Positions 35,668 to 43,450 are shown, counted from the first letter of the stretch. The stretch: 64,000 nt of DNA from Pseudomonas plecoglossicida NBRC 103162 = DSM 15088 (GCF_000730665.1 NZ_BBIV01000018.1:62001-126000); one strand, 5' to 3'. Notes: generated from the sequence alone by a model not told the origin. Numbers and translations are program-made.

Positions 35668-35963
35668 GCGGGATAGCCGAACAATCATCAGCTATCATCT
35701 GAAATGATCCCGCAACCGCTCTGCAACAAGCCATTGGACCATGGTCTAAAAACCAGGCAAAGCCCCCGGAAAATGGCCCGAATTTACCGTGCGGGAAACT
35801 AGCAAAGTTCCCGCGCCACACTAAAAAGTTTGCGGTTTACCAGGGCCTGACAAGTGACTACACTCGATGTCAGCGAACAGTTAGACCCACCCGCGTGGCC
35901 GGCGTTTATCCCTCTTCAATGTTCGTCACGCCCTGCCACGGAAGACGTACAGGAGTGATTACA
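35668..35963. other. Divergent promoter region between porin and mvaT-type gene
   Basis: This roughly 295-base intergenic stretch is richer in A/T than its neighbours and should hold the promoters of both genes. I see palindromic GACCATGGTC and the GCGGGAAACT/AGTTCCCGC pair (about 35801-35825), but no identifiable regulator site and no convincing small gene. Confidence 0.4.
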
Positions 35964-36323
35964 GTGTCCAGACTTGCAGAGTTTCGTGCTGCCGAAAAAG
36001 CGCTCCAGGAACAAATGGCGCAACTGGAGGCGCTGAAAAAGGATGCCGGCCTCAAACGCGAAATCGAATTCGAGCAGAAACTAGTCGGCCTGATGAAAAG
36101 CTATGACAAGAGTCTGCGCGATATCATCGCCATCCTCGACCCGAAAGCCGCGACGCGCAGCACCACCAGTGCGCCAAAGCAGCAACGCCGCCCGCGTGTG
36201 GTGAAAGTGTACGAAAACCCCCATACCGGCGAGCTGATCGAAACCAAAGGTGGCAACCACCGAGGCCTGAAGGCCTGGAAAGAACAGTACGGTGCCGGCA
36301 CGGTGGAAGGCTGGGTACGCTGA
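35964..36323 (+). CDS. MvaT/Tur-family H-NS-like xenogeneic silencer
   Basis: 119-aa nucleoid protein that binds AT-rich DNA and silences acquired genes. An N-terminal coiled-coil oligomerisation region (about 1-60, FRAAEKALQEQMAQLEALKK) precedes a C-terminal DNA-binding domain with VKVYENPHTGELIETKGGNH and LKAWKEQYG typical of MvaT. The start is GTG at 35964 with AGGAG eight bases upstream. P. putida carries several paralogues (TurA-E), so the exact letter is not given. It may silence the AT-rich cargo at 41.5-43.3 kb or the Tc promoter (inference). Confidence 0.9.
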   Translation: MSRLAEFRAAEKALQEQMAQLEALKKDAGLKREIEFEQKLVGLMKSYDKSLRDIIAILDPKAATRSTTSAPKQQRRPRVVKVYENPHTGELIETKGGNHRGLKAWKEQYGAGTVEGWVR

Positions 36324-36434
36324 TGAAACATCAACGCCAGCTTCACACTTTTTTCACAAGCGCTGGCCCAGTATCGAGACAGCTAAAGGACTAGCGACCC
36401 CATCACGCGCCCGCACATGCGGGCCTCTAATTCC

Positions 36435-36465
36435 AGCGCCCTGCCTTGTGCAGGGCGCTTTCATT
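36435..36465 (+). terminator. Intrinsic terminator upstream of gloA
   Basis: AGCGCCCTGC, a 5-base loop and GCAGGGCGCT form a perfect 10-bp stem followed by TTCATTT. A smaller hairpin GCCCGCA/TGCGGGC stands just before it (36409-36424). It probably ends the mvaT-type transcript. Confidence 0.6.
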
Positions 36466-36545
36466 TGCGCAATCGCTTCACTGCCGTATCATGGCCCACT
36501 GTCTGTTCCGCTGGCCACGCTGCCAGCCTCGTCTCTGGAGTACCC

Positions 36546-37073
36546 ATGAGCCTGCACGATCTGCAAACCCTGCCGGGCGTTACCGCCCAGCCTGACACCG
36601 CTACCGCCCGCTTCGTCTTCAACCACACCATGCTGCGGGTCAAGGACATCGAGAAGTCGCTGGATTTCTACACCCGCGTGCTGGGTTTCCGCCTGGTCGA
36701 CAAGCGTGACTTCCCGGAAGCGGCCTTCAGCCTTTACTTCCTGGCCCTGGTCGACCCGGCGCAGATCCCTGCTGACGACGCCGAGCGTCACCAGTGGATG
36801 AAATCCATTCCGGGCGTGCTGGAGCTGACCCACAACCACGGTACCGAGAACGATCCCGAGTTCGCCTACCACAACGGCAACACCGACCCGCGCGGCTTTG
36901 GCCATATCTGCATTTCGGTGCCTGACGTGCGTGCTGCCTGCGCCCGCTTCGAAGAACTGGACGTGCCGTTCCAGAAGCGCCTGGCAGACGGGCGGATGAA
37001 CCACCTGGCCTTTATCAAGGACCCGGACGGCTACTGGGTCGAAGTGATCCAACCTGCCGAGCTCAAGGGCTGA
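36546..37073 (+). CDS. gloA: Lactoylglutathione lyase (glyoxalase I)
   Basis: 175-aa metalloenzyme that converts the methylglyoxal-glutathione hemithioacetal to S-lactoylglutathione. All four metal ligands are visible: H27 (VFNHTML), E93 (GVLELTHNHG), H120 (GFGHICISV) and E166 (YWVEVIQP). It is of the longer, eukaryote-like GloA type (the HNHGTENDPEF segment), which in pseudomonads is often zinc-dependent. CTGGAG precedes the ATG. Confidence 0.95.
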   Translation: MSLHDLQTLPGVTAQPDTATARFVFNHTMLRVKDIEKSLDFYTRVLGFRLVDKRDFPEAAFSLYFLALVDPAQIPADDAERHQWMKSIPGVLELTHNHGTENDPEFAYHNGNTDPRGFGHICISVPDVRAACARFEELDVPFQKRLADGRMNHLAFIKDPDGYWVEVIQPAELKG

Positions 37074-37171
37074 ACCCTGCCCGGTCGCGCTCGTCGGCCG
37101 GGGAACTTCCGGGCCCTCGCTGTGGTATATGAAGGTAACCGCTTCATACGCGCCACAGCGAGGTAAGGACG

Positions 37172-37414
37172 ATGCAATCTCTTCACTGTGAATACCGCAA
37201 GCACACCATCACCGCCAGTGTGATGCCCCATCCCGACTCTCCCCTGCCCTATGCCGCCGGCTGCCTGATCACCGACCCCGAGGGGCACACCAGCAGGCGT
37301 ATCTCGATGCCGATGAAGTTCTTCTCCGACCTCGAGAATGCCCAGCATGTGTCGTTGGCCCATGGCCGGGCCCTGGTGGATGAGCAACTGGACAAGGGGC
37401 ACAAGGCCTTCTGA
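37172..37414 (+). CDS. Conserved hypothetical protein, 80 aa
   Basis: Small soluble protein with no recognised domain and no membrane segment. GAGGTAAGGACG precedes the ATG, and codon use matches neighbouring genes, so it is likely real. It stands alone between gloA and a REP pair. Confidence 0.65.
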   Translation: MQSLHCEYRKHTITASVMPHPDSPLPYAAGCLITDPEGHTSRRISMPMKFFSDLENAQHVSLAHGRALVDEQLDKGHKAF

Positions 37415-37417
37415 CAC

Positions 37418-37482
37418 TGGCCAAGGCCCTCTCGCCGGCACCCGGTTCTTGTAGGAGCCGGCTTGCCGGCGATAGGGCCCTG
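37418..37482. repeat. REP pair in inverted orientation
   Basis: CTCTCGCCGGCACCCGG and GAGCCGGCTTGCCGGCGATAG are opposed around TTCTTGTAG. They lie between the 80-aa protein and the convergent aroE-like gene. Confidence 0.65.
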
Positions 37483-37490
37483 ACAGCCAG

Positions 37491-38312
37491 CTACTTATCC
37501 CGCGCAAACGCCACCGCCGCCTGCACCTGCTGCGCCGTCGGCCGAACCCCGGTGTACAGCACAAACTGCTCCAGGGCCTGCAGCGCAATCACTTCCAGCC
37601 CGGTAATCACCGGCTTGCCCAACGCCTGCGCCCGCCGGATCAAAGGCGTTTGCGCCGGCATCGCCACCACATCGAACACCCGCTCGGCAGCCGTAATGGC
37701 ATTTTCACCGAACGCCAGCTGCTCGGCCTCAGGCCCACCGGCCATGCCGATCGGCGTCACATTCACCAGCATCGGCGGGCACAGGTCACCAAGGTCCGCC
37801 ATCCAGCGATAACCGCAGACATCCGCCAGTTGCCTGCCAGCCTGCTCGTTGCGGGCGACGATCACACCCTCGCGCAACCCGGCGTCGCGCAAGGCACTGG
37901 CCACCGCCTTGGCCATGCCGCCACTGCCACGCAGGGCGAAGGCAGTGCCTGGGTCGACCCGATGCTGCTCGAGCAGCTGGCGCACCGCCAGGTAGTCGGT
38001 GTTGTACGCCTTCAGCCGGCCAGCGATATTGACCAAGGTGTTGACCGATTCGATGGCGGCCGCGGACGGGTCGATCTCATCGACCAAGGCCATGCAGGCC
38101 TCTTTATAAGGCATCGACACTCCACAGCCGCGAATGCCCAGCGCGCGGATGCCGGCAACTGCAGCCGGCAGGTCGTCGGTGGTCATTGCCTTGTAGTAGT
38201 AATCCAGGCCCAGCTGCTGGTAGAGGTGGTTATGAAAACGCACGCCAAATGTGCCTGGCCGCCCCGCCAGGGAGATGCACAACACGGTATCTCTACTCGG
38301 AGTTGTCGACAT
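37491..38312 (-). CDS. Shikimate/quinate dehydrogenase family protein (AroE paralogue)
   Basis: 273-aa NAD(P)-dependent oxidoreductase. K70 (SMPYKEA), N91 and D106 (AYNTDYLAV) match the shikimate-binding lysine, asparagine and aspartate. The nucleotide-binding loop is GSGGMAKAVASAL. The N-terminal substrate motif deviates from the usual S-x-S (SLAGRPG here), as in YdiB/RifI-like paralogues, so the physiological substrate may differ from shikimate. The start at 38312 has AAGGAG six bases upstream; the upstream in-frame ATG at 38330 overlaps that site. Confidence 0.85.
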   Translation of the reverse strand: MSTTPSRDTVLCISLAGRPGTFGVRFHNHLYQQLGLDYYYKAMTTDDLPAAVAGIRALGIRGCGVSMPYKEACMALVDEIDPSAAAIESVNTLVNIAGRLKAYNTDYLAVRQLLEQHRVDPGTAFALRGSGGMAKAVASALRDAGLREGVIVARNEQAGRQLADVCGYRWMADLGDLCPPMLVNVTPIGMAGGPEAEQLAFGENAITAAERVFDVVAMPAQTPLIRRAQALGKPVITGLEVIALQALEQFVLYTGVRPTAQQVQAAVAFARDK

Positions 38313-38473
38313 GAACTGCTCCTTTTTCATAACTGAAACGTTTGACCAGCCTAACAGAGATCACCACTGGTCGCCCCTTACACAACCTTTACCATTTCCC
38401 TGTGCTCAGCTGACAGAGCGCAGGCGCATAGTAACGTGACCCCAAGCATGGGGTTTCTTTGCGAGGAAACGTC

Positions 38474-38809
38474 ATGAACCGTCTCATCCCCGGAATCGCC
38501 CTGCTGGTCGGTGCCCTGGCCATCAGCGGGCAAGCATCCGCCCACGGTGGCGGTGGTGGCTGGTATGGCCCAGGCCCGCTGCTCGGTGCAGCCGTGGTCG
38601 GGGCGGTGGTCGGGGCCACGGTTTCCGCTGGCCAGTACCGCACGGTCTATGTAGAGCGCCAGCCGGTGTATTACGGCCCCCCGCCGGTCTATGTGCAGGC
38701 ACCGCCTCCACCGGTCTACTACCAGCCGTACTACGTACCGGCGCCACCCCCACCGGGATATCGCCTCTACGGCCCGCCGCCGGTGTATTACGGCCCGCCA
38801 CGCTGGTGA
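38474..38809 (+). CDS. Secreted Gly/Pro/Tyr-rich small protein
   Basis: 111-aa protein with a signal peptide (IALLVGALAISGQASA, cleavage before HGGGG). A glycine-zipper-like hydrophobic stretch (LLGAAVVGAVVGATVSAG) follows, and the tail repeats PPPVYYGPP-type units. The fold is unknown; such proteins are often cell-envelope associated. GAGGAAACGTC precedes the ATG, ruling out the in-frame start at 38459. Confidence 0.75.
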   Translation: MNRLIPGIALLVGALAISGQASAHGGGGGWYGPGPLLGAAVVGAVVGATVSAGQYRTVYVERQPVYYGPPPVYVQAPPPPVYYQPYYVPAPPPPGYRLYGPPPVYYGPPRW

Positions 38810-38903
38810 CCGTTGAAAACCCTGATGAGCACTATTGAGCAAGTTGATTTCAAACCGCGTCGGCTGCTGCGTAAGGTAGGGCCATGTTTCACAGGAGGTC
38901 CCC

Positions 38904-39086
38904 ATGGCCACTATTCAGATCATGTCCGTCATCGGCAGCGCCGTCCCTTCCACACTGCGTAAGCAGGGGCTGCTGGCCTGCTGGTACCTGGTGCGCAACG
39001 GCGAAGCCGTGAGCGGGCCACTGGCGACCCGGGCGTCCGCCCAGGCCTTGGCCGAACAGCTCCAGGCCGATTGCCTGATCGCCTGA
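38904..39086 (+). CDS. Conserved hypothetical protein, 60 aa
   Basis: A 60-aa protein with a strong ribosome binding site (ACAGGAGGTCCCC before the ATG) and its own intrinsic terminator 36 bases after the stop, so it is very likely a real monocistronic gene. The CWYLVRNGEAVSGPLATRA segment resembles small proteins widespread in Pseudomonas, recalled and not searched. Function unknown. Confidence 0.7.
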   Translation: MATIQIMSVIGSAVPSTLRKQGLLACWYLVRNGEAVSGPLATRASAQALAEQLQADCLIA

Positions 39087-39121
39087 ACGAATTGTTGTGT
39101 GTTGCTCTGTACCCCTCTTGC

Positions 39122-39147
39122 GACCCGCCGATGGCGGGTCTTTTTTT
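39122..39147 (+). terminator. Intrinsic terminator
   Basis: GACCCGCC, loop GAT, GGCGGGTC and seven T residues form a textbook Rho-independent terminator. It closes the transcript of the 60-aa gene and marks the left border of the core genome before the prophage. Confidence 0.92.
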
Positions 39148-39228
39148 GCCCCGCACGAACCGACGAACGGATTCGTGATAACCGTTACAGCATGAAGCTT
39201 TTTTCATTTCGGTGGCCCCGTTCAACGA

Positions 39229-39242
39229 GCAATCGACAGCAG
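39229..39242. repeat. Candidate left attachment-site repeat of the prophage
   Basis: GCAATCGACAGCAG matches 13 of 14 bases of GCATTCGACAGCAG at 45161-45174, which lies 33 bases after the integrase stop. The pair encloses all phage genes. It is short and found by eye, so tentative. Confidence 0.3.
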
Positions 39243-39466
39243 GTTTCCAGCAGTACGGCAAGCGTCAAAAATCGACATCAGGCCGCTCCGTTAGCGGCAT
39301 ATACGTCGATCCAGATCAATATGTTTTGGCGAGTTTGGGCCCCCTTCGCCCAGTAAAACCGAGAAGGTGTAGCCACAGCCAAGTTCCCCCCTCCGGCGTT
39401 CTGCCGACATCAATTCTCACCAATCAATATCGCTCCTGCTTTGGACGAATGAGGTCAGCCCATATA

Positions 39467-39482
39467 CTGTATGCACATACAG
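39467..39482. promoter_or_regulatory. LexA (SOS) box
   Basis: CTGTATGCACATACAG fits CTGT-N8-ACAG and is palindromic except for the central pair. It ends 16 bases before the XRE-type gene's ATG, where LexA would block transcription. Confidence 0.7.
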
Positions 39483-39498
39483 ATAACGGAGAACCCCC

Positions 39499-39855
39499 AT
39501 GACCGCTGACGTCATCCATTTTCCCGACCGGCCAAGGCGCGAACAACTCGACGAACTAAGGCAGCTGGTTGAGAGTTTGCCGCTGAGTTTCCACAACGAA
39601 CACTGCAAAGCGGCTCGGACAATGTTGGGCTGGAGCATTGAAGCTCTCGCCTTCCGATCAAAGGTATCACCGTCGGCTATCGCTCGAATCGAGAAAGGCG
39701 AAGCGCTGCGCGAGGTCACCATGCAAGCTCTCGCCTTCGCATTTGAACGAGAGGGCTTGATCTTCTTTCCGGGCAACGCACCGTTCACGGGAGCGAATTG
39801 CCGGGGCGCCACAAAAGACCCCCGCAGCAGAAGCGACTATCACCTGCTCGAATGA
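39499..39855 (+). CDS. XRE-family helix-turn-helix regulator, LexA-controlled
   Basis: 118-aa protein with a Cro/CI-type helix-turn-helix at about residues 36-85 (ARTMLGWSIEALAFRSKVSPSAIARIEKG). That motif spans LGWSIEALA and KVSPSAIARIE, and short tails lie on both sides. ACGGAG precedes the ATG. The LexA box immediately upstream implies induction by DNA damage. Its 3' end overlaps the convergent Rz gene by 16 bases. It may be a leftover prophage regulator or a host gene captured at the edge of the element. Confidence 0.8.
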   Translation: MTADVIHFPDRPRREQLDELRQLVESLPLSFHNEHCKAARTMLGWSIEALAFRSKVSPSAIARIEKGEALREVTMQALAFAFEREGLIFFPGNAPFTGANCRGATKDPRSRSDYHLLE

Positions 39856-40298
39856 TTGGTGCCGACAACCTCCCGAACGTAAGCCTGACAGGCTTGCAGC
39901 GCCTTCAATCCGTCGTCGCCGTCGCCGGTGATGGCGAGAATTCGTTGAGCATGCGCTGGGGCAAGTTCGACGCGCGCGGCGCCATGTACCAGGCCTGCGG
40001 CGGCGGCGGGGTAGGCAGTGAGGACTGACAACCGCAGATCAGCAGTAGCCAGGCGCTGGCGAGCTTCTTGTGCATCGTGCATCTTCTTGTAGTGGGTGCC
40101 GCTTTGCGCCTGCAGGCGCTGCTCCAGGGCGCTGTGCGCGGCCTGCGCGGCGGTGTCACGTGCGGTGGCGAAGTCGGCCGCCTGGGTGGCCAGCTGCTGG
40201 CCGTAGGCGTTCGCCTGCCACAGCCAAGCGCCGCGACCGCCGACGGCCAGGCCGAGCAGCAGCACCAACAGCGCCAGGCGCCCGTCCAGGCCGGTCAT
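39840..40298 (-). CDS. Rz-like inner-membrane spanin (phage lysis)
   Basis: 152-aa phage lysis protein. An N-terminal membrane anchor (LALLVLLLGLAVGGRGAWLW) precedes a long helical periplasmic part with Ala/Gln-rich heptads, typical of i-spanins that disrupt the outer membrane. The start at 40298 overlaps the stop of the endolysin remnant (ATGA), an original phage gene junction. An Rz1 frame embedded in it could not be confirmed. Confidence 0.75.
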   Translation of the reverse strand: MTGLDGRLALLVLLLGLAVGGRGAWLWQANAYGQQLATQAADFATARDTAAQAAHSALEQRLQAQSGTHYKKMHDAQEARQRLATADLRLSVLTAYPAAAAGLVHGAARVELAPAHAQRILAITGDGDDGLKALQACQAYVREVVGTNHSSR

Positions 40299-40460
40299 AC
40301 GCCCAGCACCTGGCGGGCCTTCTCCCACAGCGCCTGGCGGTCGGCCAGGCCATTGCTGCCGCCGTTGATCTTGCGGGTGATGCCGACCAGGTCGCCGCGT
40401 TCCGCCAGCGCATTGAGCCCGCGCGAGTGCCAGAACCACGCCGCCGAGGCGGCCGCGTGC
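40295..40460 (-). pseudogene. C-terminal remnant of a GH19 chitinase-like endolysin
   Basis: Only about 52 C-terminal residues remain: WFWHSRGLNALAERGD, then ITRKINGGSNGLADRQ. These are conserved near the end of GH19 phage lysins. The catalytic N-terminal part is gone, and upstream sequence belongs in another frame to a truncated structural gene. The lysis cassette therefore lacks a functional endolysin. Confidence 0.8.
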
Positions 40461-40469
40461 TGCGGCTGC

Positions 40470-40959
40470 TGCCGGTGGCGTTGGCCTGGTAGCCGCGCCC
40501 GCCCTCGGCCGCGCCCAGGCCCGACAGGATGCGGGTCATTACCCCGCGCGAGACGTTGCCGTATTGGTTCAACAGGTCGGGGTTGGGCACCGCGTACTGC
40601 CCGGACTTCATCAGGCCTTGGGCGATCAGCGACTTCTCGAAACGCTTGTGCGGCCGCGCCCCACCCTGCACCGCTTGCTGAAGGTAGGTGTCGGCAGGTA
40701 TGCCGGTCGTCCATTGATCTTTGAACCAGACCTTGGCGCCGCGACTCTTTGTTGCCGCCTGGGCAAACAGGCTGCGCTGGGTGGTCGGCGTCGGCCGGTC
40801 GAGGCGTTGGGCCATGACCTGCGCAATGCCCGGCTTGATGCGATTGGTGGCCAGGCGCGTCTGCGCGAGCATCAGGGCGAAGGGGATTTGCTTTCGCTGA
40901 ATGTCCGAAATCTCGCGGGCCAGAGGCACGCTGTCGATATCAAGTTTCAAGTCGATCAT
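40470..40959 (-). pseudogene. Truncated phage structural/morphogenesis protein
   Basis: About 163 residues from ATG 40959 look phage-like (IDSVPLAREISDIQRKQIPF, then FKDQWTTGIPADTYLQQAV) before the frame runs out of phase into the endolysin remnant near 40460-40470. The open frame continues to 40156 only as Arg/Ala-rich out-of-frame sequence. I believe this is a tail or head-tail protein joined to the lysin tail by deletion; the exact family is not recognised. The start lies 12 bases after the holin stop. Confidence 0.65.
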
Positions 40960-40971
40960 GCTGCCCCCAGA

Positions 40972-41292
40972 TTACTTTTCGGTTTGAACTCCAGCGCGTT
41001 TTGCCAGGAACTGGGTATACAGTCCGCCTGCAACGTCAGCACCGATCACAGCGATAACGATTCCCAGCCCTGCAGCGAGATAGAGGTTGCTCCAAAGAGC
41101 CATGGCAAGCAGCAGTGTCGCCATGCCGAGCAAACCAGATGCAAGGAAACGAAGTGCAACCCTCTGCAGAATCTGGCGCAGGCTCAAATCTGCCCCCGAT
41201 GCCCGCAACATTTCCCCAGACAATCCAGCCATACTCAATAGCACCAACAGCCACAGGGGCACATCTGCGAGCGCCTGATGCTCGTTGTTCAT
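40972..41292 (-). CDS. Phage holin, LydA/holin family 3-like
   Basis: 106-aa membrane protein with about three hydrophobic segments (VPLWLLVLLSMAGLSGEML, FLASGLLGMATLLLAMALW, LGIVIAVIGADVAGGLY), flanked by charged ends. Size, topology and position ahead of lysis genes fit a holin that times host lysis. AAGGAATACAAATG gives its ribosome binding site. It appears intact although the endolysin is not. Confidence 0.8.
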   Translation of the reverse strand: MNNEHQALADVPLWLLVLLSMAGLSGEMLRASGADLSLRQILQRVALRFLASGLLGMATLLLAMALWSNLYLAAGLGIVIAVIGADVAGGLYTQFLAKRAGVQTEK

Positions 41293-41365
41293 TTGTATTC
41301 CTTAATTAAGTCGGCTCCTACGACACCGGCATCCGCTGGAAGCAAGGAGCAGGCGTAGGGCCGAG

Positions 41366-41394
41366 AACAAAAAGCCCCGCACAATGGCGGGGCT
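41366..41394 (-). terminator. Intrinsic terminator on the minus strand upstream of the holin
   Basis: AGCCCCGC and GCGGGGCT around a 6-base loop are followed on the minus strand by TTTTTG. It would end a minus-strand gene lying to the right, which is no longer present, so it is probably a relic of deleted phage genes. Confidence 0.7.
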
Positions 41395-41511
41395 CAAAAT
41401 AGGGACAAAAAAAACCGACTCAATGGTCGACTTTTGGAAAGCGTCGGGCTGCGTTCACAGCAACACACGCTGCTATGAAAACAGAGTTATTCCGCGCGGA
41501 AAAGTACTTTT

Positions 41512-41658
41512 TCACCATTCCCTTTTCGCTGACTGGAAAACCACATCCGGCCTCTTTAAGAATTTAGGAACAAAATAAATCGAACCAAAAGCACCAATAG
41601 AAAAAAACAATCCAACAACAATGAGTAATTGTTTTTTTTCATGCCAGTTATGCCTCAA
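41512..41658 (-). CDS. Possible small membrane protein (48 aa, uncertain)
   Basis: A minus-strand open frame from TTG 41658 encodes one clear membrane segment (LLIVVGLFFSIGAFGSIYF) between basic ends (RHNWHEKKQ and KFLKRPDVVF, ending KREW). Composition is protein-like, but there is no good start: GAGG is part of the frame and the frame is closed upstream by TAG near 41700. A second frame from ATG 41642 gives a 28-aa hydrophobic peptide with better Shine-Dalgarno spacing. It could be a decayed phage gene. Confidence 0.3.
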   Translation of the reverse strand: MRHNWHEKKQLLIVVGLFFSIGAFGSIYFVPKFLKRPDVVFQSAKREW

Positions 41659-41752
41659 AAACCCTGAGCTATAAATGCTTTTGTAGTAGTTGATCTAGTA
41701 GATAATCTGTTCCTGTCTTAACACATTGCCGGCCAGGCAGAGGGTGGCATCT

Positions 41753-42994
41753 ATGCGTCAAAAAATCATGCCCATGACGTTGATTTCACTTGCTGCCGCC
41801 TTGACATCCTGCGGACTAATAGCCCCAAAAAATTCGCTTGAACGAGTGGCTAAAGATTGGAGTATGACGGTTCGCGCGAGCCAGGTCATGCCCATCTATC
41901 CATTGGAGGAGGATATTAGACCCGGTGACATTTACATTTCAAACAACTCAATTAACACCGAAATGGAAACGTGGGAAAAAAAGGGATTTCTACCTCTTGT
42001 AAATCGTTATGCTCGAATTCCAATAAGCCAAGAGCAGTACAATTATTTTTTCTCCAACAGCTTCACTCAAGTTGATCCTCCTTCATTTTATCGTCCCTCT
42101 AAAGCCGCATTTCCAAGCTACAACTTTTCAGTCGATAACCGCGGCTCGTTAGGACTTGCAATCCCACTAAATTCAGTACCTGTTGCACTCGCCGCCAGCG
42201 GTGCGCAGGGTGCTACTGGATCGGTAGTACTCAAAGATGCGACCAGCCAAGGTTTGCCGGACCAGATCATGAATGAGATCCTCTGGACTTGGGCAAACAG
42301 ACAAAAAACCTCCCTTGCTTATATGGCTTCAATTAGCTCTGAGCCTACCATACTTAGAGTAATCACACGTACTTTCAGCATTCAAGGCGCCACTGTATCA
42401 CTTACATTCGATGAAACTTCTGGCACTACACTTCAAGCGGGCGCCCCAGTAAGCTCCCCTGAGTTATTGAGCTCCTCAGAAGAAAATTATAAATCGCTTA
42501 TAACCTATTTAAACACTCAGCTCGAGTTAAAAAAAGCAGATACAGCCCTGGGTGACACTCCCGCCGTGCCTCCCGTACCCGAAGAAGCGAGTAGCAATCC
42601 AGAAATAGCTGCCTTGCAAGCGGATATCGCAAGGGTCAACAATCTCAGAACACAGCAGCAACTTAACTCTCTGCGCGGTCAAATTACAAATCTGGAATCG
42701 CAGCGAAAATATGACGGATACGTTCTACCAGGTGGCTCGTTTAGAGTAGCAGCCCGCTCCGAGCGAGGCATCACAATGGACGAAACATTTGATAAACCAC
42801 TAGTCCTCGGGTACTGGGCAACGGAGTACTTAATACTTCCTAGTGGCGGCATCATGCCAATAGGTAAAGTTGAGGATTTAATCGAAAACCCCAGACGTTA
42901 CGAAGACATTAGAAAACTATCTGTTGAATTAGCTGCCAGGCAGCCCAGATCAACCACCGTCGACACTGGCAATGGAAACCCACTCACTAGGTAA
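41753..42994 (+). CDS. Uncharacterised lipoprotein on AT-rich prophage cargo
   Basis: 413-aa lipoprotein. The signal peptide ends in lipobox LTSC (Cys near residue 19), so it should be anchored in the envelope. The conserved-looking segment ASQVMPIYPLEEDIRPGDIY follows; I recall similar lipoproteins in other pseudomonads but no function. A coiled coil (about 270-320, ADIARVNNLRTQQQLNSLRG) and a conserved C-terminal region complete it. The start at 41753 has AGAGG nine bases upstream. Base composition and codons are far more AT-rich than the flanking genes, which points to horizontal transfer. It is followed after 17 bases by a 105-aa gene, probably one operon. Confidence 0.75.
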   Translation: MRQKIMPMTLISLAAALTSCGLIAPKNSLERVAKDWSMTVRASQVMPIYPLEEDIRPGDIYISNNSINTEMETWEKKGFLPLVNRYARIPISQEQYNYFFSNSFTQVDPPSFYRPSKAAFPSYNFSVDNRGSLGLAIPLNSVPVALAASGAQGATGSVVLKDATSQGLPDQIMNEILWTWANRQKTSLAYMASISSEPTILRVITRTFSIQGATVSLTFDETSGTTLQAGAPVSSPELLSSSEENYKSLITYLNTQLELKKADTALGDTPAVPPVPEEASSNPEIAALQADIARVNNLRTQQQLNSLRGQITNLESQRKYDGYVLPGGSFRVAARSERGITMDETFDKPLVLGYWATEYLILPSGGIMPIGKVEDLIENPRRYEDIRKLSVELAARQPRSTTVDTGNGNPLTR

Positions 42995-43011
42995 ACAACA
43001 GGATTACAGCC

Positions 43012-43329
43012 ATGATTTTCGGAAGAGATGAAAATATTGTATGCAACATTCTCAACATAGCTGACACTAACGAAGACCATGCTTTTTTCGAGGCTCTGCT
43101 ATCAGCCGGCGAAGCCAAATCGTGGCAACCCGTAATATTCTGGGGCAACTCGAATAAAACCTGCAAGATCCTGGTGCTTTGCAAAACATCGAATATAGCA
43201 AAGATCGTCAAGATACTTTCTGACATATCTGACGATTGGATTGAAACACGAAAGCAGCAGGCGCAAAATGCTGGATTCAATTTCTATGTCACCCCCACTG
43301 ATAGCGGCTTTACCATGATTTATTACTAA
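43012..43329 (+). CDS. Uncharacterised 105-aa protein, partner of the lipoprotein gene
   Basis: Small soluble alpha/beta-like protein (VIFWGNSNKTCKILVLCK, IAKIVKILSDISDDWIE) without signal peptide or membrane segment. AGGATTACAGCC precedes the ATG. It shares the AT-rich composition and strand of the upstream lipoprotein gene. I recognise no family. Pairing of an exported lipoprotein with a small cytosolic protein within a prophage suggests a moron-type cargo (superinfection exclusion, defence or fitness), which is inference. Confidence 0.65.
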   Translation: MIFGRDENIVCNILNIADTNEDHAFFEALLSAGEAKSWQPVIFWGNSNKTCKILVLCKTSNIAKIVKILSDISDDWIETRKQQAQNAGFNFYVTPTDSGFTMIYY

Positions 43330-43432
43330 ACATACAGCTGCAGCCGGGCATAATGAACTTGAATATATTATTTAAAGCTCTCCCCCTTCAATTAAGTTCT
43401 GCAAATAGCGCACAACTACCAACATAGGAAGC

Positions 43433-43450
43433 GGGGCTTGCTAAAGCCCC
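43433..43450. terminator. Hairpin between cargo operon and antiterminator gene
   Basis: GGGGCTT and AAGCCCC are separated by four bases. It lies between the convergent 105-aa gene (plus) and the antiterminator-like gene (minus). It has only a weak T-run and could serve both directions. Confidence 0.4.

Noticed and set aside
37172..37482. CRISPR-like repeats among GCCGGC-rich intergenic elements
   Set aside because: The repeats are paired, inverted and separated by variable distances without regular spacers, which fits REP elements; no cas genes are present anywhere in the window.
41384..41578. 64-codon plus-strand frame between holin and lipoprotein genes
   Set aside because: Starts inside a terminator hairpin, no Shine-Dalgarno, mixed composition; the opposite strand looks more protein-like.
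41600..41640. A/T inverted repeat GAAAAAAACAAT/ATTGTTTTTTTTC read as an intrinsic terminator
   Set aside because: The stem is entirely A/T with a long loop and would be unstable; more likely chance in AT-rich DNA.
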